Notes: a model not told the origin generated them from the letters alone. Numbered from the stretch's first letter, positions 7,325-21,113 are shown. The stretch is DNA of 64,000 nt from an uncultured Cryomorphaceae bacterium (GCA_902614915.1 CACMMX010000004.1:31494-95493); one strand, 5' to 3'. Numbers and translations are program-made.

Positions 7325-9752
7325 TCCATCCAAAGTAAGTCAGTAGGAGGAGCAGTATTGAGGAGCCGGCCATATTTAACTTTTTTCCAGTATTGTATGA
7401 GTCGGGCTTAAATTCAAAGACGATTTCGTGCTTGCCCGCGGGAACTTTAATTCCCCTGAGCGTGTAATTCACGCGAATATGATCTATTGGTTCGCCGTCT
7501 AAGTGGGCTTGCCAATCGTTGCCCGAACCCTCGTAGAAGATTTCAGAGAATACCACAAATGCATTTCCACCTTCAAAACTGTACTCCATGTATTTTGGGT
7601 CATAGCCTTTTAGGCTTATTTCTGCGGGAGCGAATGATGTTTGCCCCGCGAGATAATCATTGTATCTAGTATCCACAATAGCCGATGTTAGTGGGTCGAA
7701 ATCGGTTAAAGCAGCCATCTCAGCATCGGCGTTGGGAACTACATTTATTGTGCTTACGGACCAAGCGTTCCCGCATGCATTTGGATTCCGTTGTGCCTGC
7801 GGTTGACCATTTCCTCCTTGGGTAATAATGTATTTGGTATTGAGCATATTAAAGCATGCCATATTTTGCTTATTTAGTTGATTATCAATAAGGTCTTGAT
7901 AGCGTTGTAATTTTGCTCCGTGGTATCCACCAACGCTCTTGTGGTGGTAACTTGTATAACTATCGTTGGTAAGGCCCGCCAATGAATTCCAAACACGGAA
8001 GTGAGGGTCAGTGTCCCTTAAAATAGTTTGATTTGCAGCATTTGGGACATATTGTGCTTCCCATTGACGCTTTGTTTGGAAGTCGTCTAATTCCAACTGA
8101 TCACGATTGAATAAGAACAAATCTCCGAGGGTTATTGCTCCTAAAACAATAACTGCTGCAACTTCTTTAAGTTTACCAATATGCCATACATACAGGGTGA
8201 GTGCCGTAAGTCCACCAAAGAATAAAGAACGCATTGCCGAACTGGTAATAATTCCCCTTCTATCACTAGTAAGCTGGTCTAAAGAAAAGCCTTGCTGTGT
8301 AAATCCAGCATCTCTTGCACCTTCTAAATCCATCACAAAAGGTGCAACGAGTCCAAAAAGGATAATAAATGAACCAAAAAGTCCCGTCCCTTTTATAAAG
8401 GTTTCGAATCGTTTTTTCTTATCAAACTGCATCCATGCGTTTAATCCATAAAGTCCATAAAAAGGAATCAAAAAGAATAGAACGACCATTGCCATGGAAG
8501 GCACTCGAAACTTGTTGTACAGCGGAAGGTAATCAAATAATAAAGCATTGAATGTTTTGAAATTAGACCCCCAGCTCATGAAAAGGAACAACACGCTTGA
8601 AGCGATTACCCAATTTCGAAAGGTTCCATCTACTGAAAAGAAGGCTAAACAGAAGAGCATAAAAATACCTGCGCCCACATAATAGGCACCGTTACCCATA
8701 CTTTCACCAGTCCATTTCATAAAGGCTGCACCCATATATTGATTCGCTTGTGCTTCTGCCTTACTTGTATTCATTCCTTGTTGACGAAACGCCTTAAATA
8801 ATTGATCGTACGTTTTAGTGCCCATTTTCGAGTAATCTACCATCATACCGCCACCTGCAGCATTCGGGATAACCATGGCAACAGTTTCATAGATTCCACT
8901 TGACCAAGACATTGCATAATCAAATGAAAGACCCCCTTCTCCTTGGTTTTGATTTCGTTTGGTTAATTCTGAAATGCCCCCTCGCATACTCTCTTTCGTA
9001 TACACTTTGGTACCCCACATATTTGCAAGATTTGGCCCAATACTCAGTGCACCTGCAAGGAGCACAAGTCCCGTTAACTTTGCAAATTCTGGTAATGCCT
9101 TTTCTTTGGAGTACCTAATAAAGTAATTTACCCAAATTACTACCATAAAGATTCCGGCATAATAGGTGATTTGGAAGTGATTACGATGAATACTTAGTCC
9201 GGCAAAAACGGCTAATAGTATCATTGCTTTCCAATTTTTCTTCTCAAGGATTAATAGCATAGCCATGATCATCATGGGGATAAATGCCGCAGTATTGACT
9301 TTTGCATTGTGACCTGCTGCATATCCAATGATAAAGAAACCGCTGTAGCCGTAGGCAAATCCACCTATAGTACTGAGCCAATGATTTACGCCCAAGCCTC
9401 GAAGGCCTATGAACGCGCCTATCATTAAATAAAAAATAATATATGTAGATGACTTTTTACCCCCAATGGTGCGCACCGCAGCGGTTATGTATTCAAAGAT
9501 ATTTCCTCCATATTTGGTGGAGATTTGTGCAGCAGGCATGCCACTGAACATAGCGTTGGTCCATAGCGGTTCCTCGCCGGTTGCATCTCTATAATCTCTA
9601 ATTTCTTTGCTTTTCGCCCAGCCCAGTTTAATATCGTCCTGGTCAAGAATATCACCATTAAAATATGCAGGGCTCAGGAAAGCTATATTTAATCCTAAAA
9701 GGATTGCCACGGGCAGAATCCATGTTCGCAGTATGGGCATTAATTTCTTCAT
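7302..9752 (-). CDS. YfhO-family multi-pass membrane protein
   Basis: An 816-residue integral membrane protein with a dozen or more hydrophobic segments through about residue 560, then a large C-terminal soluble part and a last membrane segment near residues 790-808. This matches the YfhO family, GT-C-like proteins linked in Gram-positives to glycosylation of lipoteichoic acid or lipids. In Bacteroidota the substrate is unknown. The soluble part ends in a beta-rich segment (about 740-785) typical of the family. It starts with MKKLMPILRTW and overlaps the end of the convergent glycosyltransferase by 23 nt. The neighbouring glycosyltransferase supports a role in envelope glycan assembly. Confidence 0.85.
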   Translation of the reverse strand: MKKLMPILRTWILPVAILLGLNIAFLSPAYFNGDILDQDDIKLGWAKSKEIRDYRDATGEEPLWTNAMFSGMPAAQISTKYGGNIFEYITAAVRTIGGKKSSTYIIFYLMIGAFIGLRGLGVNHWLSTIGGFAYGYSGFFIIGYAAGHNAKVNTAAFIPMMIMAMLLILEKKNWKAMILLAVFAGLSIHRNHFQITYYAGIFMVVIWVNYFIRYSKEKALPEFAKLTGLVLLAGALSIGPNLANMWGTKVYTKESMRGGISELTKRNQNQGEGGLSFDYAMSWSSGIYETVAMVIPNAAGGGMMVDYSKMGTKTYDQLFKAFRQQGMNTSKAEAQANQYMGAAFMKWTGESMGNGAYYVGAGIFMLFCLAFFSVDGTFRNWVIASSVLFLFMSWGSNFKTFNALLFDYLPLYNKFRVPSMAMVVLFFLIPFYGLYGLNAWMQFDKKKRFETFIKGTGLFGSFIILFGLVAPFVMDLEGARDAGFTQQGFSLDQLTSDRRGIITSSAMRSLFFGGLTALTLYVWHIGKLKEVAAVIVLGAITLGDLFLFNRDQLELDDFQTKRQWEAQYVPNAANQTILRDTDPHFRVWNSLAGLTNDSYTSYHHKSVGGYHGAKLQRYQDLIDNQLNKQNMACFNMLNTKYIITQGGNGQPQAQRNPNACGNAWSVSTINVVPNADAEMAALTDFDPLTSAIVDTRYNDYLAGQTSFAPAEISLKGYDPKYMEYSFEGGNAFVVFSEIFYEGSGNDWQAHLDGEPIDHIRVNYTLRGIKVPAGKHEIVFEFKPDSYNTGKKLNMAGSSILLLLLTYFGWTTYKERK

Positions 9753-9872
9753 GATAATTATGCTCTTTATTTAGACCCTCAAGCTACCAAAACTTGTGGA
9801 ATAATAAGGTGTGCTAATCTTGATAATCACTTGATAAGGTGGTATTTTTCCCGCTCAATTGAACGTATCAGT

Positions 9873-11279
9873 ATGGCCAGCAGAATTAGCAAGGCAGAAA
9901 TAAGTGAAATTTTAGAGCAAGGTTGTGACGAAAGAGTACACCTTATTCAAGGCACGAATCGAAACAAATACCATCTAAACCCTGTGGAATATGAAACCTT
10001 ATTCCAGCGCGGTTCGTGTACCGCAAATTTATTGACACGTCGCTCTCACGGTGTTGCCAAAGCTTTTTTAGGAAAGTATGACGAACTCAATTATAAGAAT
10101 TTACTGGAAAAGCAGAGCAATAGGCTTAGGGATTTAGTAGGTAGTGAGTTTAATGATTCTTTTGACATTTACTTTGGTCCTTCAGGTTCAGATTTAGTAT
10201 ACTATCCCTTAATATTTCAGGGAATGCTCAACCCAAATAAAAAGTTAATCAATATTGTTAGTTGTCCGGAGGAGTTGGGTTCGGGTTCTGGCTACGCCTC
10301 TGAGTCGCGCTTTTATGCAAATTACAACCAATTCGGCGATAACATTCCTAAAGGCGAATTCGTGAATCCCGAATACATCAGTGAGGTTCACTATTTAGAT
10401 GCAAGAGATAAAGAAGGAAATATTCTTGATCGCAGTAAATCGGTAAAAGCAATCATTAATGCTAATAAAGATGCTGCAGTGGTGGGCTCCCTAGTTTTTG
10501 GCTCTAAATCTGGTATTAAAGATGATCTTGATATTATTGATTCAGATGATAAAACAATGTGGGTGGTGGACTTGTGTCAATTCCGGGTAGATCCCAAACT
10601 TATTCATGAGCTTTTAGAAAAAAGGGTCATAATAATGTTGACGGGTTCCAAGTTTTTTCAAGCACCACCCTTTTGTGCAGCAATGTTAGTACCGAGAAAA
10701 TGGGGCGAAGAACTGAAAAAGGTGGATGCCTCCATTATTGAACCCTACGGTAAGCTGTTTTCTGCGTATGACGTACCGTGGTTTATGCAAAATATGCGTG
10801 AATATTTACCTTTAAAGGAAAATAAAGCACTCCGTTTGCGTTGGGAAATAGCATTGGATGAAATGGAAGCATACAGCTATTGGTCAGTTGCACAGACGGA
10901 CGATATTATTACTAGATGGGCAACAGCTGTAATGGCGCGTATAGAAGATTCAACTTACTTTAGGCTGATGCCCGATCAGCATAAGACCAACATGTCCATA
11001 ATTAGTTTTCAGGTTTGGGTTGGTGGAACTGCGTTAGATAATTCCCAACTCAAAGCACTATTTAAGGCGATTACTACATCTATTCACGAAGGTTTCAAGG
11101 ACGGTATAAAAAAAGTGTTTTTTGGTCAGCCGGTGCAGTACGGAGCACGAAGTTTTATTCGTTTAGCAATAGGTGCCTACGCCGTTCGATCTTTTCTTGA
11201 GGACGATGCTGTAGATCTACACAATGATTACCGCACGATTGAGATTATTGAAGAATACGCACAAAAAATGTTCGGTTGA
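9873..11279 (+). CDS. Fold-type I PLP-dependent enzyme, unknown reaction
   Basis: A 468-residue protein with the layout of aspartate-aminotransferase-fold (type I) PLP enzymes. It has a phosphate-cup motif GPSGSD at about residues 102-107, an aspartate/glutamine pair WVVDLCQ at about 230-236 that would hold the pyridine nitrogen and O3', and a candidate Schiff-base lysine in TGSKFFQAPPF at about K260. I do not recognise the subfamily; it resembles class V enzymes only loosely. ATG at 9873 was preferred over an in-frame TTG at 9831. Its TGA overlaps the TTG start of the next gene, a type III PLP enzyme, so the two are probably translated together and act on linked steps. The reaction is not known. 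Confidence 0.7.
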   Translation: MASRISKAEISEILEQGCDERVHLIQGTNRNKYHLNPVEYETLFQRGSCTANLLTRRSHGVAKAFLGKYDELNYKNLLEKQSNRLRDLVGSEFNDSFDIYFGPSGSDLVYYPLIFQGMLNPNKKLINIVSCPEELGSGSGYASESRFYANYNQFGDNIPKGEFVNPEYISEVHYLDARDKEGNILDRSKSVKAIINANKDAAVVGSLVFGSKSGIKDDLDIIDSDDKTMWVVDLCQFRVDPKLIHELLEKRVIIMLTGSKFFQAPPFCAAMLVPRKWGEELKKVDASIIEPYGKLFSAYDVPWFMQNMREYLPLKENKALRLRWEIALDEMEAYSYWSVAQTDDIITRWATAVMARIEDSTYFRLMPDQHKTNMSIISFQVWVGGTALDNSQLKALFKAITTSIHEGFKDGIKKVFFGQPVQYGARSFIRLAIGAYAVRSFLEDDAVDLHNDYRTIEIIEEYAQKMFG

Positions 11280-12466
11280 TTTCAAAAGGAGAAATATCAA
11301 AAATCATTGCTGACTTAGTTGCATTAGTGGATGAGAAAGACAACAGTGTCCTTGTTGCTGATTTACCCACTTTACGTGAACGATTGAATCATTTGAAGTC
11401 AAGTTTACCTAAAACTTGCATTCATACCATTGCCATTAAGTCTAATCCGCACGCTCAGATGTTGAAAACACTGGTAGATTTGGGTTTTGGTCTAGAGGCA
11501 GCCTCTATCGAGGAGGTTCATTTGGCATTAAACGCTGGATGCTCGGCAGAAAGGGTGGTATTTGATTCTCCTGTGAAAACAAAGCATGAGATAAATGAAG
11601 TGGCGCGCTTACATGGAATGTTGGTCAATGTGAATTCTATTGAAGAATTAACGAGATTTCCGAACGATCCCGCATGCTATATTGGAATTCGAATCAATCC
11701 GCAGGTTCGTACGGGTGGACCCGACATCTATGATGTAAGCCGCAATGAAAGTAAGTTTGGAGTCCCTATAGAGCATAAAGAGGCTATTATTCAGGCGGCA
11801 TTGAAATTCCCCGTATCTGCTTTGCATATGCACAGCGGTTCTCAAATGAAAAACTTGACGGTTCAACGTCAAGCCCTGGAATGTCTAAAATCCTTAGCAG
11901 ATGAGATTAATTCAAGGATGCCGGGGAAAATAAATACGCTTGATATAGGAGGAGGATTACCAACAGAATCTATAGCTGAAGAAAGTAAGATGAGCGCCTA
12001 TGGCGCCGTGATTGCCGAGGTTTTTGCCGATTCTTCCTATCAGATCTTCACTGAATTTGGTCAATGGGTTCATGCGGAAGCTGGTCTAGCTATTTCCAAA
12101 ATAGAGTACGTTTTAGAAAAAAGCAGGGTATACATACATCTCGGGGCCGATTTTTTTATGCGTGATGCATACGGTGATGCTAGATCTTTTCCAATGCAAG
12201 TATGGGATGAACATGGCCAAGAAGTTGAAGGAGTTATGCAACGGTTTGATATTGCGGGACCGCTCTGTTTTGCAGGAGACTATCTGGCACACGGGCAAAT
12301 ACTCCCTCACGCTACGAGCGAAGGACATTGGTTAAGTATTTTGGTAACTGGGGCAAACACATATGGATTATGGTCCCGACATTGCTCAAGGAGCGTTCCA
12401 AAATATCTATGCTGGGACGGGGAAAATCTACGTATTTGGAGTGAACGCCAAACAATCAATTTTTAA
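11276..12466 (+). CDS. Fold-type III PLP-dependent decarboxylase-like protein
   Basis: A 396-residue relative of diaminopimelate/ornithine decarboxylases (alanine-racemase-like barrel plus beta domain). Visible motifs are the PLP lysine in AIKSNP (K55), SKFGV near 159-163, HMHSGSQ near 185-190, the GGG phosphate loop at 225-227, and a C-x-x-GD motif at 331-335 matching the catalytic cysteine of the family. Departures are EFGQ (260-263) where the family normally has EPGR, and TGANTYG in place of the usual GAYG. The substrate therefore probably differs from lysine-pathway DAP. It starts with TTG inside the stop of the type I PLP gene. A secreted T9SS cargo gene follows 29 nt later but has its own promoter box. 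Confidence 0.75.
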   Translation: MISKGEISKIIADLVALVDEKDNSVLVADLPTLRERLNHLKSSLPKTCIHTIAIKSNPHAQMLKTLVDLGFGLEAASIEEVHLALNAGCSAERVVFDSPVKTKHEINEVARLHGMLVNVNSIEELTRFPNDPACYIGIRINPQVRTGGPDIYDVSRNESKFGVPIEHKEAIIQAALKFPVSALHMHSGSQMKNLTVQRQALECLKSLADEINSRMPGKINTLDIGGGLPTESIAEESKMSAYGAVIAEVFADSSYQIFTEFGQWVHAEAGLAISKIEYVLEKSRVYIHLGADFFMRDAYGDARSFPMQVWDEHGQEVEGVMQRFDIAGPLCFAGDYLAHGQILPHATSEGHWLSILVTGANTYGLWSRHCSRSVPKYLCWDGENLRIWSERQTINF

Positions 12467-12469
12467 TCT

Positions 12470-12477
12470 TACTTTTG
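12470..12477 (+). promoter_or_regulatory. Candidate -7 promoter box for the T9SS cargo gene
   Basis: TACTTTTG matches TAnnTTTG and ends 18 nt before the ATG at 12496. No clear -33 element is seen at normal spacing. Confidence 0.4.
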
Positions 12478-12495
12478 AACAACAAGTCGCAATAA

Positions 12496-13770
12496 ATGAA
12501 GAAATTATTTTCACTCTTAACGTTTGTTTTTAGTGTGTTCTCATATTCACAGATTATGAACATTAACGTTGACGAAGATACTTGGGTCGTATGTCCAACA
12601 GATTTAGTAGAAGTAAATGCTACTAGAACCTCTCCTTCGAATAATTCGATCTCTTTGAATGGTAGTTCAACGTATTTTGAAATTCCTTTCTCAGTGAATA
12701 CTTCTTTCGGTAATACCAATTTTACTGTAGAATTTTGGGTGAAATCGAATCAATCAACTCCTCTCACTGTATTGGCATCCAGCCAAAGTGCAGTTGGTGT
12801 GGGTTGGGCTGTATTAATGGATTTGAATGGCTTTGTGACTTTTGCCGCTTTAGACGCCACGGGGAGCGCAAGTTCTATGACTGGTGCACTTTCTTCTATA
12901 AATGACGGTAATTGGCATCATGTTGCCGTTTCTTGGAATAGAGCAACAACCGATGCGACTATGTTTATTGACGGTGGTTTTGAGGTATCTCAGTCCTTCC
13001 CCTTAGCTGATATTACCTCAAATGCTTCGACTATTCTAGGCTATGGAATTAATCCAATAAACGCAACAGCACTTTATACCAATGCTGAATTTGATGAATT
13101 CAGAATGTGGTCCGAAGCAAGAAGTATTGGTGATGTACAGTTAGTAATGTCAACTCATTTAAATCCTGGGTCATTCCCAACTTTAGCTCAGAATTTTGAT
13201 TTTAATGAATTGACTTCTACTGGCGGTTGGCTTGATTGTGCAGCAGGATTAGTTGCACCATCTGGAGGAACTTCTCCAGCTGTAAATATATCCGGTGGGC
13301 CATCGATTACGTTCAATTTTGCGTTTACATGGAATACGGTGAATACCGGTTTAACTCAAAATGGTCCGAATTTTCAAGAAACATTTGATAAGAACGAAAA
13401 TATTGTAGTTAGTACAGGATATTGCAAGTATGCGAGTTCGGATTCAGTTGTTATTACTGTCCTTGATTGTGATACGTTACCAGATCCAAGAGATGCAGCT
13501 GCGGTATTCATGCCATCTGCATTCACGCCAAATGGTGATTCAAAAAATGATTACTACATCGTAAAAGCTAATGCAATCAGCTATTTTGAGATGCAGATTT
13601 ACAATCGATTAGGAAATATTCTATTCTATAGTAAGGATATCAATTCGGGCTGGGACGGTACATTTAATGATAAGACTTGTTATGAGGGTGTTTATATCGC
13701 CAAAATAATTTATCGAGATTTAGAAGGAATTGAGTATATCAAGTACCAGCAGTTCTCTTTGATGCGATAA
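12496..13770 (+). CDS. Secreted LamG-like protein with type IX secretion (gliding motility type) C-terminal domain
   Basis: A 424-residue exported protein. Residues 1-19 form a Sec signal peptide ending SYS-Q. Residues of about 45-215 resemble a LamG/concanavalin-A-like jelly roll, with a W-x-H-V-A-V-S-W strand near 140 and DEFRMWSEARS near 200. The last 90 residues are the type B T9SS sorting domain: FMPSAFTPNGDSKND near 335, then a YNRLG-W-DG-Y-GVY pattern. It should be secreted through the type IX system and may bind carbohydrate or adhere to surfaces. The T9SS machinery is not in this window. The stretch between LamG and the C-terminal domain looks unstructured. Confidence 0.88.
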   Translation: MKKLFSLLTFVFSVFSYSQIMNINVDEDTWVVCPTDLVEVNATRTSPSNNSISLNGSSTYFEIPFSVNTSFGNTNFTVEFWVKSNQSTPLTVLASSQSAVGVGWAVLMDLNGFVTFAALDATGSASSMTGALSSINDGNWHHVAVSWNRATTDATMFIDGGFEVSQSFPLADITSNASTILGYGINPINATALYTNAEFDEFRMWSEARSIGDVQLVMSTHLNPGSFPTLAQNFDFNELTSTGGWLDCAAGLVAPSGGTSPAVNISGGPSITFNFAFTWNTVNTGLTQNGPNFQETFDKNENIVVSTGYCKYASSDSVVITVLDCDTLPDPRDAAAVFMPSAFTPNGDSKNDYYIVKANAISYFEMQIYNRLGNILFYSKDINSGWDGTFNDKTCYEGVYIAKIIYRDLEGIEYIKYQQFSLMR

Positions 13771-13776
13771 CTTTTG

Positions 13777-14691
13777 CTAGGGTTTAACTTCTTTACCCTG
13801 TTTGGCGCCGCTGACGCTCGCGTTTAATTCAAACCCAACAATCAATCCGAAGGCATTTACATAAATCCAAAGGAGCATAATGAGCAGTGTCCCAATGGAT
13901 CCGTAAAACTTATTGTACGTAGAGAAATTCTCAACGTAATATCCAAAGCCGTTAGAGGAGAGAATAATTAAAGCTGTAGCAAGCAGACTCCCCGGGCTGA
14001 TAAACCGCCAATCTCTGCTGCGTACGGGTCCGTAATTATAAACGAGTGATATGGCTACTAAAACAGTGAGTAACAGAACGAGTAGCCTTACCCAGTAAAT
14101 GATGCTTGTGCTGTATTCTAATATGTATCCTTTATCCACGAGCCATCCTGTAAAGCCTTTTGAGAAGATGAGTGCGATTATCGCAATAAGTATAAGCAGC
14201 GTTAGTCCAATAGTTAGTAAAAAGGCACTCAAGTATTGCCACCAAAATTTTTTAGCATCGATTATATTAAAGCTGATACCTAGATTAGATACCAGGGAAA
14301 GTGTTCCGTTGGTGGCGAAAAGTGCCGCAGCTGCAAAGGTTACGGACAACAGCCCGCCGCGTTTAATCGTTAGGATGTCATCAATTGCAGCAAAAGCCAT
14401 CTCATGAGTAGGTGGGGGGAGAACATCACCCAATATGGCGTATAATTCCGTTTGAAAGGTATCAATTGGTAGATAGGCAATTAGCGTGAATATGAAGATG
14501 ATTCCAGGAAATAGTGCCAAAAAGAAGCTGAAACTTACTGAGCCCGCCCGAGTAGCAATAGCACCTTCATAGATACCTCGATAGAAAAAAAAGAGAACAT
14601 CCCAAATAGAGAGACCATCAAAGAATGGTGGCTTGATGCTACCCAAGGTCTTTTTGATAGTTTCGTAAATGGAATTTAAAACGGTCCTCAT
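13777..14691 (-). CDS. YihY/BrkB-family inner membrane protein
   Basis: A 304-residue membrane protein with about six hydrophobic segments and the family pattern ATRAGSVSFSFFLALFPG near residue 52. It was once described as ribonuclease BN, but YihY proteins have no established enzyme activity; a transport role is suspected. ATG at 14691 was chosen over the ATG at 14703 because it overlaps the nadC stop by exactly 4 nt (ATGA), a typical coupling arrangement. It is therefore probably in an operon behind nadC. A C-terminal segment after the last helix is short and hydrophilic. Confidence 0.87.
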   Translation of the reverse strand: MRTVLNSIYETIKKTLGSIKPPFFDGLSIWDVLFFFYRGIYEGAIATRAGSVSFSFFLALFPGIIFIFTLIAYLPIDTFQTELYAILGDVLPPPTHEMAFAAIDDILTIKRGGLLSVTFAAAALFATNGTLSLVSNLGISFNIIDAKKFWWQYLSAFLLTIGLTLLILIAIIALIFSKGFTGWLVDKGYILEYSTSIIYWVRLLVLLLTVLVAISLVYNYGPVRSRDWRFISPGSLLATALIILSSNGFGYYVENFSTYNKFYGSIGTLLIMLLWIYVNAFGLIVGFELNASVSGAKQGKEVKP

Positions 14692-15557
14692 AATTCTGCG
14701 CAAGCTTTTAAACTTAGGTCTAAACTAGCAATTTGATGAGTAAGTGCACCAACGCTTATAAAATCTACCCCACATTCTGCGTAGCTAACGATGGTTTCTT
14801 TTGTTATTCCACCGCTACTTTCAATTTCCGCGCGTCCCGCTATCAGCTCCACCGCCAATTTGGTTTGTTGAACACTAAAGTTATCAAGCATAATTCTATC
14901 GGCCTGAGCTTCAACGGCTTCTATTACCTCGTTTATATTTCGAGTTTCCACTTCAATTTTTAGCGACTTTTTATTTCGCTCCAAATAGTTGCGTACCTTT
15001 TTTACCGCAGTAAGTATTCCACCGGAAAAATCTATATGATTGTCCTTCAACATAATCATGTCGTAAAGTCCCATTCTATGGTTTCCACCACCCCCTAATG
15101 CTACTGCCCATTTTTCCAAAACGCGAAGTCCCGGAGTAGTTTTCCTAGTATCTAAAATGGTACATGATGTATGCGCGATTAAAGCAGCGTATTTTGAAGT
15201 ATTCGTTGCGATACCGGAAAGACGTTGGATATAATTTAATACGAGGCGCTCGGCTTGGAGTAATTTTATTGAATTACCTTCTACTTCCATCACAATATCA
15301 CCTTTATATATTCTGGAACCGTCTTGAATGAAAACGCTAACAACTGCACTTGGATCAATGTATGCCAGGAGGTATCGGGATAAAGCGACGCCAGCGATAA
15401 TTCCATTTTCTTTAGCAAGAAGCTTAGCTTTGCCCCTTTCAGTCTTATTTAAACAGCTCAATGCGCTGTGGTCTCCATCTCCAAGATCTTCAGCTATTGC
15501 CAAATCAAAAGAGGATTGAAGAGCCTTAAAATCAGGGGTCCACTTCTCTACACTCAT
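14688..15557 (-). CDS. nadC: Nicotinate-nucleotide diphosphorylase (carboxylating)
   Basis: Quinolinate phosphoribosyltransferase (289 residues), which converts quinolinate and PRPP to nicotinate mononucleotide in de novo NAD synthesis. Family motifs visible are the N-terminal DLGDGDHSA near residue 22, RLSGIAT near 112, DTRKTTPGLR near 135-144, the substrate-binding GGGGNHRMGLYDMIMLKDNH stretch near 155-174 and a final ESSGGI near 247. Length is normal. The stop overlaps the YihY start by 4 nt. The divergent rlmH starts 57 nt away on the plus strand. nadA and nadB are not in the window. Confidence 0.96.
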   Translation of the reverse strand: MSVEKWTPDFKALQSSFDLAIAEDLGDGDHSALSCLNKTERGKAKLLAKENGIIAGVALSRYLLAYIDPSAVVSVFIQDGSRIYKGDIVMEVEGNSIKLLQAERLVLNYIQRLSGIATNTSKYAALIAHTSCTILDTRKTTPGLRVLEKWAVALGGGGNHRMGLYDMIMLKDNHIDFSGGILTAVKKVRNYLERNKKSLKIEVETRNINEVIEAVEAQADRIMLDNFSVQQTKLAVELIAGRAEIESSGGITKETIVSYAECGVDFISVGALTHQIASLDLSLKACAEL

Positions 15558-15614
15558 ATTAATTACCGCCTAAATTATTGCTTTTCATTGCAAGTTAGCA
15601 TCTTTGTATTAGCT

Positions 15615-16088
15615 ATGAAGATTGTATTTCTTGTTATTGGCAAAACTTCTGAACGATGGTTAAAGGAGGGGATAGAATTGTATTTGAAAAGACTTCAACA
15701 TTATCAAGATACTTCTATAATTATACTACCTCCAGTGAAAGGAGGCGGTAAAATACTACCGGACATTTTAAAAGAAGAAGAGGCTCAGGTCTTTCAAAAA
15801 TTTATTGCTCCATCAGATTTTATAGTGTTGTTAGATGAGAAAGGTCAACAATACGATAGTAGAGGATTTGCCAATCAAATTCAAAAATGGCGCAATTCGG
15901 GCCCGAAAAGGCTCGTTTTTCTGGTTGGTGGAGCCTTTGGTTTTTCATCTTCCTTGTTTACTCGAGCAAATGCCGTATTGAGCATGAGCTCAATGACGAC
16001 TTCACATCAGCTTATTCGTATTGTTTTCTTAGAACAACTTTACCGGGTAATGACGATATTGCGAGGTGAACCTTATCACAACGATTAA
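15615..16088 (+). CDS. rlmH: 23S rRNA (pseudouridine-1915-N3)-methyltransferase
   Basis: A 157-residue SPOUT-class methyltransferase that modifies pseudouridine 1915 in helix 69 of 23S rRNA. The true start is ATG at 15615 (MKIVFLVIGKTSERW); the longer open frame upstream would run back into nadC. Diagnostic elements are the LLDEKGQQYDS strand near residue 75, the SAM-binding knot FLVGGAFGFS near 104-113 and the C-terminal HQLIRIVFLEQLYRVMTILRG helix ending in PYHND, all typical of RlmH. holA follows after 8 nt, so the two are likely co-transcribed. Confidence 0.96.
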   Translation: MKIVFLVIGKTSERWLKEGIELYLKRLQHYQDTSIIILPPVKGGGKILPDILKEEEAQVFQKFIAPSDFIVLLDEKGQQYDSRGFANQIQKWRNSGPKRLVFLVGGAFGFSSSLFTRANAVLSMSSMTTSHQLIRIVFLEQLYRVMTILRGEPYHND

Positions 16089-16096
16089 TTTAGAAA

Positions 16097-17110
16097 ATGG
16101 CAGCACATTCCTTTGAGAGCATATTGAACGCATTAAAGAATGGCGATTACCAGCCTGTCTATTTTTTCGCCGGTGAAGAGTCTTTCTATGGTCAACAGTT
16201 GCTTGACTATTTAGAAAACAACGCCTTGGAAGAATCCGAAAGAAGTTTCAACCAGACGGTGTTGTATGGTAAAGAGACCAATATGCTTCAAATATTAGAA
16301 GAGGCCAAGCGATTCCCTATGATGAGTGATAAGATACTGGTTATTGTTAGAGAGGCTCAACACCTTAAAGCCTCAGATTGGGAATTACTCACCGGCTATT
16401 TAGACCAGCCTCAACCATCAACTATCCTTGCGTTTGGACACATGCACAAGAAATTGGATAAGCGATCAAAGGCGGGTAAAGCTATTAAAAGTAAAACGGT
16501 CTTTTTGGAGAGTGATTCCTTGAGAGATTACCAAGTGATTCCTTGGCTTGAAGACCATCTTAAAAATAAGGGGTTCAAAGCCGGAACTGATGTGATTGCT
16601 GCGATGGCCGAACAAGTTGGTTCAGACCTAAGCCGGATTTTTAAAGAAGTTGAGAAACTGGAGGTTGCGATGGGTGATAATCGTCAATTGACCTCTCATG
16701 ATATTGAAAGACATATCGGTATATCCAAGGACTACAATAATTTTGAACTCGTTGCAGCGATTGCCTACAAGGATTTTGCGAAGGCATTTAAAATTGTACA
16801 TTATTTCTCGAAAAATCCAAAAGCGCATCCAGTTCAAATGATTACAGGCGTTTTATTCAATTTTGTGAATAATCTAATCCAATACCTTAGTATGAACGGA
16901 ACGGCGGAGAAACAAATTGCCACAGCATTGAAAATACATCCCTACTTTTTAAAACAATTTGCGGCGGCATCGCGTCATTATAGTAGAGCACAGGCGCATA
17001 TGATGCTTAAAGAATTGTTAGAATTTGACCGTAAATGTAAAGGAGTAATCCCTTCTAGCTCAAACGAATATGAGCACCTGAGAGAATGGCTTATTAAGTG
17101 TGCACTTTAG
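16097..17110 (+). CDS. holA: DNA polymerase III subunit delta
   Basis: A 337-residue clamp-loader delta subunit, which opens the beta sliding clamp together with DnaX and delta'. The N-terminal domain has the PVYFFAGEESF strand near residues 19-29 in place of a functional P-loop, and the SDLSRIFKEVEKL segment near 180 is typical of the delta AAA+ lid. The C-terminal half is helical (collar domain). It follows rlmH closely. The partner dnaX lies in the same window at 58.8-60.6 kb on the other strand. No delta' (holB) gene is seen here. Confidence 0.93.
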   Translation: MAAHSFESILNALKNGDYQPVYFFAGEESFYGQQLLDYLENNALEESERSFNQTVLYGKETNMLQILEEAKRFPMMSDKILVIVREAQHLKASDWELLTGYLDQPQPSTILAFGHMHKKLDKRSKAGKAIKSKTVFLESDSLRDYQVIPWLEDHLKNKGFKAGTDVIAAMAEQVGSDLSRIFKEVEKLEVAMGDNRQLTSHDIERHIGISKDYNNFELVAAIAYKDFAKAFKIVHYFSKNPKAHPVQMITGVLFNFVNNLIQYLSMNGTAEKQIATALKIHPYFLKQFAAASRHYSRAQAHMMLKELLEFDRKCKGVIPSSSNEYEHLREWLIKCAL

Positions 17111-17138
17111 ACCTTACATTTGCCTAACTTTCATTGTA

Positions 17139-21112
<3,974 letters not shown>

Positions 21113-21113
21113 T

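Noticed and set aside
15468..15614. Upstream extension of rlmH
   Set aside because: It runs antisense into nadC and across the shared promoter region; family proteins begin at the ATG at 15615.
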